Of a stretch of DNA of 64,000 nt, positions 59,661 to 64,000 are shown one piece after another. The position numbers and the translations under genes are program-made. The notes beneath the pieces were generated by a model. That model was not told the origin of the DNA and did no database searches. It saw nothing but the letters and a program-made list of their open reading frames with translations. Source of the stretch: DATLGB01 sp963724135 (GTDB lineage Bacteria; Actinomycetota; Thermoleophilia; Solirubrobacterales; Solirubrobacteraceae); assembly GCA_963724135.1 (NCBI GenBank), contig CAVRTA010000006.1, positions 1,425,795-1,489,794 of the forward strand, read 5' to 3'. Each line of letters opens with the position of its first letter. Within the stretch, counting starts at the first letter, position 1.

Positions 59661-61921
59661 ATGAGCTCAGCGCGCGTCTCGTTCCTCCTCGCCACCGCCG
59701 CCCTGGCGCTGCTCGCGCCGCCCGCCGGCGCCGCAGACGTCCTCACCCATCCGTCGCTGCCGGGGATCTCGGCCAAGGTCTTCCCGACGACGACGTCGAC
59801 GGTCCTCGCCCGCACCGCCGAGAACCGCTCGTGCATCGACCGCCGGCGCAGCGGGCCGAGCGTCGCCCGGCTGACCTTCACGGCTCCGGCGGACGGGCAG
59901 CTCACCGCGCACCTGCGGGGCACGGGCTTCCGCGACGACTGGGACCTCGCCGTCTTCGACGCCCGCGGCACGCGGCTCGCCGGGTCCGGCGCGTTCTTCT
60001 CCAACGAGGTCGTCAAGGCGATGATGCGCAGGGGCGAGACGGTCTCGCTCCAGGCCTGCCGCCTGAAGGGCAGCGACACGACGATGCCGCTCGCGACCAC
60101 GTTCGTCGGCGTCCCGCTCACCGGCGACGCGACGACGCCGAAGATGAGTTTCGTCAAGGTCCGGATCCTGGGCAAGGCCGAGTACGAGCGCCTCGAGGCG
60201 CTGGCCGGCACCACGAGCCTGATCGACATCACGCACGACGTGCAGAAGGGCCGCGCGATGGTGATCGCCTACACGCCGGCCACCGTCGACAAGCTGCGCG
60301 CGGCGGGCTTCATCGTCGAGGTCGTGGACGGCGACATGGCGGCGACGTTCCGCCGCGAGCGCGCCCGCGACCGCGCCTACACGCGGCGCATGGGCGCCGC
60401 CGGCTCGCCGCTGCCGTCGGGCCGCACCGAGTACCGCCTGCTCGAGGACTACTACGCCGACCTCAAGAAGCTCGTCGACGAGCACCCGGACCTCGTGCGC
60501 CCCGTGCCGCTGGAGGGCAAGTCGGCCGAGGGGCGCGACCTCGTGGCGATCGAGATCGCCAAGAACGTCGCCAAGCCGGCGGACGGGCGGCCCTACTTCC
60601 TCCTCAACGGCGTCCATCACGCGCGGGAGTGGCCGGCGGCCGAGACCCCGATGGAGTTCGCGATCGACCTCGTCAACAGCTACGGCAAGGACGCGCGCGT
60701 CACCAAGATCCTCAAGACGACGCGCGTGCTCGTGCAGCCGCTGACCAACGCCGACGGCTTCAACAACTCCCGCACCGCCCCGGTCGATCCGGATCCCGAC
60801 GGCGGCCTGTACAACGCCAGCGGCGCCTCACCGGGCCCGGGTGCCAACGCCTACCGGCGCAAGAACTGCAACTACCCGTACCCGCAGCCCGTGCCGTGCG
60901 AGATCCAACTCGGCGTCGACCCCAACCGCAACTACCCGGAGAGCTGGGGCGGCCCCGGCGCGAGCTCGAACCCCCACTCGCAGACCTTCCGCGGCCCCGG
61001 CCCCGGCTCCGAGCCCGAGATCAAGACGGTGCGCGAGCTCGTCTCGAAGTTCCAGATCACGTCACTGATCGCGATGCACAACGTCGCTGCGCTGGTGCTG
61101 CGCCCGCCCGGGCTCGAGGAGGACGGGTTCGCTCCCGACGAGGACGGCCTCAAGGTCCTCGGCGACAAGATGGCCGACGCGACGGGCTACACCTCGCAGT
61201 ACGGCTGGGAGCTCTACGACACCACCGGCACGACCGACGACTGGGCCTACGCCGCGACCGGCGGCTACGGCTACACGATCGAGATCGGCCCGTCGGGCGG
61301 CGAGTTCCACTCCAACTACGACACCGGCGTCATCACGCAGTACTTCGGCGCCGAGGGCTACGAGGGCCTCGGCCTGCGCGAGGCGTTCCTGCTCGCGGCC
61401 GAGCACGCGTCCAACCCTGTGGCGAGCGGCCGCATCGTCGGCCGCGCTCCCGCCGGGCGCACGCTGCGGCTGCGCAAGGAGTTCAAGACCCTGTCCTACA
61501 CGGTCTGCGCCAACGCCGAGACGACGCCGGTCACCGGCGGCGACGAGCAGCCCGACTACTGCACCGGACCCGGCGCGGTCCGAAGACCGACGAGAAGCTC
61601 GAGACGACCATGACCGTGCCGGCCTCAGGCCGCTTCACCTACTGGACGAACCCGTCGACGCGGCCGTTCGTCAAGAAGGCGGACAAGACCGAGTCGTGGA
61701 TCCTCACCTGCGAGGACGACGGCAAGGTCTTCGAGACCCACGAGATCGTCATCGACCGCGGCCAGGTCATCAAGAAGAACCTGCCCTGCGGCGGCAAGCT
61801 GCCCAAGGCCAAGGGCAAGTCCAAGAAGGCGCTCAAGCGCTGCCTGGCCAAGTCCAAGAAGGTCAAGGGCAAGTCCAAGCGGCGCAAGGCCGCCCGGACC
61901 TGCCGCAAGCGGCTGGGCTAG
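59661..61921 (+). pseudogene. Second secreted M14 zinc carboxypeptidase, frameshifted near the C-terminus
   Basis: A paralogue of the 51512 gene with the same architecture. ATG 59661 starts a signal (SSARVSFLLATAALALLAPP) and follows a TCTAAT -10 box by only a few bases, so the mRNA may be leaderless. Zinc ligands His320 and Glu323 (HHAREWPAAE) and His473 (IAMHNVAALVL), catalytic Glu541 (YTIEIGPSGG) and DPNRNYPESWGG are intact. After DYCTGPGA the frame breaks at about 61577; adding one G gives GPKTDEKLETTMTVPASG and then SGRFTYWTNPSTRPFVKKAD, matching the paralogue. The tail is Lys-rich (KAKGKSKKALKRCLAKSKKV). As written the catalytic domain is whole but ends at a TGA at 61611. Confidence 0.88.
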
Positions 61922-61963
61922 CTGAGCTGCCCACGGTCTTAGTGAACGGCTGACAAGGAAGAC

Positions 61964-62023
61964 GTCCGGTCTCCATCAGAGGGTGCGGTCAGCGACGACT
62001 GACTCTCTGAAGGGAGACCGGAC
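61964..62023 (+). repeat. Inverted repeat directly upstream of the IS481 transposase start
   Basis: gtccggtctcc (61964-61974) pairs with ggagaccggac (62013-62023), with inner tcagag/ctctga (61976-61981, 62005-62010). The right arm ends at the base before the ATG. The mRNA would fold its ribosome region into a stem, a common way for insertion sequences to limit read-through expression. I cannot identify the terminal repeat of the element with certainty. Confidence 0.6.
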
Positions 62024-62953
62024 ATGGAGGACCGTAGGTGCAAGCTCGGACTGCAGGGGCGGTTGGAGCTGGTGATGCGGATCGAGAACGGCGCGACGAT
62101 GAGAGCCGCAGCTGCGGCTCTCGGCGTCGCGCCGGGCGACGGCGCACAGGTGGTGGCATCGTTGGCTTGCGGCGTCGGAGGCCGAGCGGCTGTCGCTGGC
62201 GTGTCTGCGGACGCGGCGCCCGGTTCCTGGATCGTGTCCGTGGCGCCTGCCGGCCGAGGTCGAGAACGGATCCTCGATGCACGCGAGCGCACGAACCTCG
62301 GGCCGGCGAGGCTGGCCGGGATCGTCGGCTATCGCCGGTCGACGATCTACAAGGTGCTGGCCCGTCACGGCTGTTCGCGGCGGCGGCGCTCGCCGCAGCC
62401 GCGATCATCCCGTCGCTATGAGTGGTCTGAGCCTGGGGCGCTGTTGCACATGGATGCCAAGCAGCTGCCGGTGTTCTCAGCGCCCGGGCATTGGGCGCAC
62501 GGCGATCGCAGCCGGCAGGCACGACGGCCGGTCGGCTCGCGCGCTGGGGTGCAGTTCGCACACGTCGTCATCGACAATCACAGCCGCCTGGCCTACGTCG
62601 AGATCCACCGCCACGACCGCGGCGACATCGCCGCCAAGGTGCTCACGCGCGCCGCGGCCTGGATGGCAGAGCAGGGCGCCGGCCCGGTCGAGGCGGTCAT
62701 GACCGACAACGCCATGGTCTACCGCCGCAGCAGCGCGTTCTCCACCGCGCTGGCCCAGCTCGGCGCCCGCCACATCCGCACCCCGTCCTACACGCCGCGC
62801 TGGAACGGCAAAGCCGAACGCTTCATCCGCACCCTCGACGACGAATGGGCACACAGCCGCGCCTGGCCCTCATCGACACACCGCAACCGCGGCCTGGCAT
62901 CCTGGCTGCGCTACTACAACCGCCGCCGACCACACACCTCACTCGGCGACCGG
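62024..62953 (+). pseudogene. IS481-type transposase, twice frameshifted and 3'-truncated
   Basis: The N-terminal HTH (MEDRRCKLGLQGRLELVMRI, RAAAAALGVAP) is read in one frame to about 62135, then TAHRWWHRWLAASEAERLSL and PVPGSCPWRLPAEVE continue one frame over, and from about 62264 the first frame returns with RILDARERTNLGPARLAGIV. One extra G in the GGG at 62134-62136 and one missing base near 62263 explain this. The rve DDE domain has LHMDAKQLPVF, AHVVIDNHSRLAYVEIHRHD, EAVMTDNAMVYRR and TPRWNGKAERFIRTLDDEWA. It stops matching after YNRRRPHTSLGDR; the usual ~20 last residues (PPITRVHxVR type) are gone. Not functional as written. Confidence 0.85.
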
Positions 62954-63622
62954 CGTCTCGTCGACCCGCATGCGCAGGTAGAGCGCGATCATGCCCATCG
63001 GCGCAGCGAGGAGGAACCCGACCCGCCAACCCCAGGAGACCAGCGCCTCCTCGGACAGGACCGCGATCAGCACCGTCGCCATCCCGGCGCCGCAGACGAA
63101 CCCGATCACGGTGGTGAAGAAGGACCACGAACCGTACAGACCGCGGCGACCGGGCGGCGCGTACTCGACCATGAGCGACACCGCGCCGCCGAACTCACCT
63201 CCGGCCGCGAGTCCCTGCACCACTCGCAGGACCGTGAGCAGCAGCGGTGCCCAGACCCCGATCACCGCATAGGTGGGAAGGACACCGATCAGCGCCGTAG
63301 CACCCGACATCAGGGTGATGATCAGAACGAGGAGGGGCCGCCGGCCTCTCCGGTCGGCGAAGCGACCGAAGATCGCCGCGCCGACCGGTCTGAGGAAGAA
63401 CGCGAGGGCGAAGAGGGAGAACGTGGCGAGCAGGCCCGTGGCGCCGTCGCCGGTGGGGAAGAACAGCACGGCGATGACCGGGGCCATGTAGCCGTAGAGG
63501 GCGTACTCGTACCACTCGACGAGGTTGCCGAGGGACCCGGCGACGAGCGCGCGCCGGGACGCGCGCACGTCGATCACCTTGGCGGGGACCCCGGCCCTGA
63601 CGGAGACGGGCACGTCGGTCAT
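62939..63622 (-). pseudogene. MHS-type MFS transporter, N-terminal half only
   Basis: A 227-residue piece of a metabolite:H+ symporter-type MFS protein (normally ~430-450 residues). It starts VPVSVRAGVPAKVIDVRASR and has the family marks GNLVEWYEYALYGYMAP, FFLRPVGAAIFGRFADRRGR (motif A), RVVQGLAAGGEFGGAVSLMV and YGSWSFFTTVIGFVCGAGM; six membrane helices are present. It breaks off after LYLRMRVDETPV at the junction with the IS481 remnant, which provides the stop codon. It lies 12 bases downstream of the alcohol dehydrogenase gene on the same strand, so these formed an operon. Transport is unlikely with half a carrier. Confidence 0.85.
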
Positions 63623-63634
63623 GGCTACCTCCGG

Positions 63635-64000
63635 TCAGCCGGCTGTGTCGAAGGTGATGACGCCGCGGATGTTGGTCCCGGCGTGCATGTCGGCGTAGCC
63701 CTGGTTGACCTGGTCCAGCGTGTACCGGGTCGTGATGACCTCGTCGAGCATGAGGCGCCCGGACGTGTACAGCTTCGAGCATCTTCGTGATGTCGCGCAT
63801 CGGCGCCACCCCGCCGAACATGGAGCCGAGCAGGCGCTTCTGGTACAGCGTGAGTTCGAACAGCGAGATCGGTGCGCCGAAGTCCGTGGACGGGCCGAGC
63901 GAGGTCACCACGCACGTGCCTGCCTTGCGGATCGCGGTGAAGGCCTGGCGGACGTGGTGAGGATCAGGCCGCCGCCGACGGTGATGATCGCGCTGTCGGG
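63635..64000 (-). pseudogene. Zinc-dependent alcohol dehydrogenase, partial and frameshifted
   Basis: The C-terminal third of an NDMA-type/MDR zinc alcohol dehydrogenase; the gene runs past the window end. Segments in order: DSAIITVGGG (frame 1), HHVRQAFTAIRKAGTCVV and TSLGPSTDFGAPISLFELTL, YQKRLLGSMFGGVAPMRDIT (frame 2), LYTSGRLMLDEVITTRYTLD and QVNQGYADMHAGTNIRGVIT (frame 3), stop at 63635-63637. An extra base at 63774-63775 (ctcgaagctg instead of ctcgagctg) explains the second break; the first is near 63955. Upstream of the truncated MFS gene in the same operon. Confidence 0.75.

Larger units (their letters stand above)
61925..62953 (+). mobile_element. IS481-family insertion element, right end missing
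   Basis: The element comprises the leader repeat and the transposase gene. Its left boundary lies somewhere between the M14 stop (61921) and 61964; the right boundary cannot be found because the transposase text ends abruptly at about 62950 and runs into the 3' part of a truncated MFS gene. No target-site duplication is visible. It is therefore a remnant or one side of a rearrangement. Confidence 0.65.

Noticed and set aside
61490..61640. Programmed ribosomal frameshift in the second M14 gene
   Set aside because: No slippery heptamer or downstream pseudoknot was apparent, and the same kind of single-G change recurs in unrelated genes.
62953..63790. Continuation of the transposase frame through the antisense of the MFS gene
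   Set aside because: The frame stays open but the protein text ceases to match IS481 after GDR and becomes low-complexity; the opposite strand encodes MFS helices.

Overview
The window reads as a chromosomal segment of a very GC-rich actinobacterium. The best guess is the Thermoleophilia (Solirubrobacter/Conexibacter relatives). Support for this comes from the gyrB-gyrA order, a complete FHA/PASTA-kinase/FtsW/PBP cluster, many GTG starts, 1- to 4-base stop/start overlaps, DUF4446, DUF3105 and LytR_C-type proteins, F420-type reductases, and many secreted proteins with Arg/Lys-rich C-terminal beta modules. The lineage is an inference from gene content, not from a marker-gene tree.

Layout. 0-4.1 kb: the end of gyrB and gyrA, the latter interrupted by a full-length intein placed directly after the catalytic tyrosine. 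4.1-4.4 kb: a structured intergenic region with a Shine-Dalgarno complementary to the whole 16S 3' tail, a 14-codon ORF and a strong hairpin. 4.4-9.2 kb: an M15 peptidase, an RTX-like secreted protein, an HNH protein, pheA, a DUF4446 protein and a membrane-anchored protein. 9.3-20.6 kb: the cell-envelope signalling and growth cluster, with a polytopic kinase, fhaA, fhaB, pstP, ftsW/rodA, pbpA, pknB and ddl, plus a convergent second receptor kinase. 20.6-31.7 kb: SNase, folE, methyltransferase, purM, uppP, DedA, and a surface-glycan and envelope-protein run. 31.8-35.2 kb: an S8 protease, a decayed sigma/anti-sigma-like pair and a DUF3105 protein. 35.2-51.3 kb: csoR with a clear operator, GNAT, SDR, a haloalkane-dehalogenase-like hydrolase, a lytic transglycosylase, two more RTX-like proteins, ilvA, a J-domain/PH-like fusion, a WYL regulator, two deazaflavin reductases, pyk, a sulfotransferase and the transsulfuration pair. 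51.3-61.9 kb: an exported hydrolase block with two M14 peptidases, an M28-PKD peptidase and a CocE-type hydrolase, plus a cupredoxin and a DUF899 protein. 61.9-64 kb: an IS481-type element whose right end is missing and which abuts a truncated MFS gene, followed by a broken alcohol dehydrogenase gene.

How it works together. The central cluster couples phosphorylation signalling (three Ser/Thr kinases, two FHA readers, one PP2C phosphatase) to septal or lateral-wall peptidoglycan synthesis (FtsW/RodA and a class B PBP) and, unusually tightly, to D-Ala-D-Ala ligase. UppP, the lytic transglycosylase and the M15 peptidase add to the envelope theme. The many secreted hydrolases suggest a heterotroph that degrades peptides outside the cell.

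Caveats. At least nine single-base indels break otherwise convincing reading frames (sigma x2, anti-sigma-like, transglycosylase, one RTX protein, second M14 peptidase, transposase x2, alcohol dehydrogenase). Several lie in CCGG or G-run contexts, so sequencing or assembly error is a serious alternative to real decay. All functions come from reading motifs; no database search was possible.
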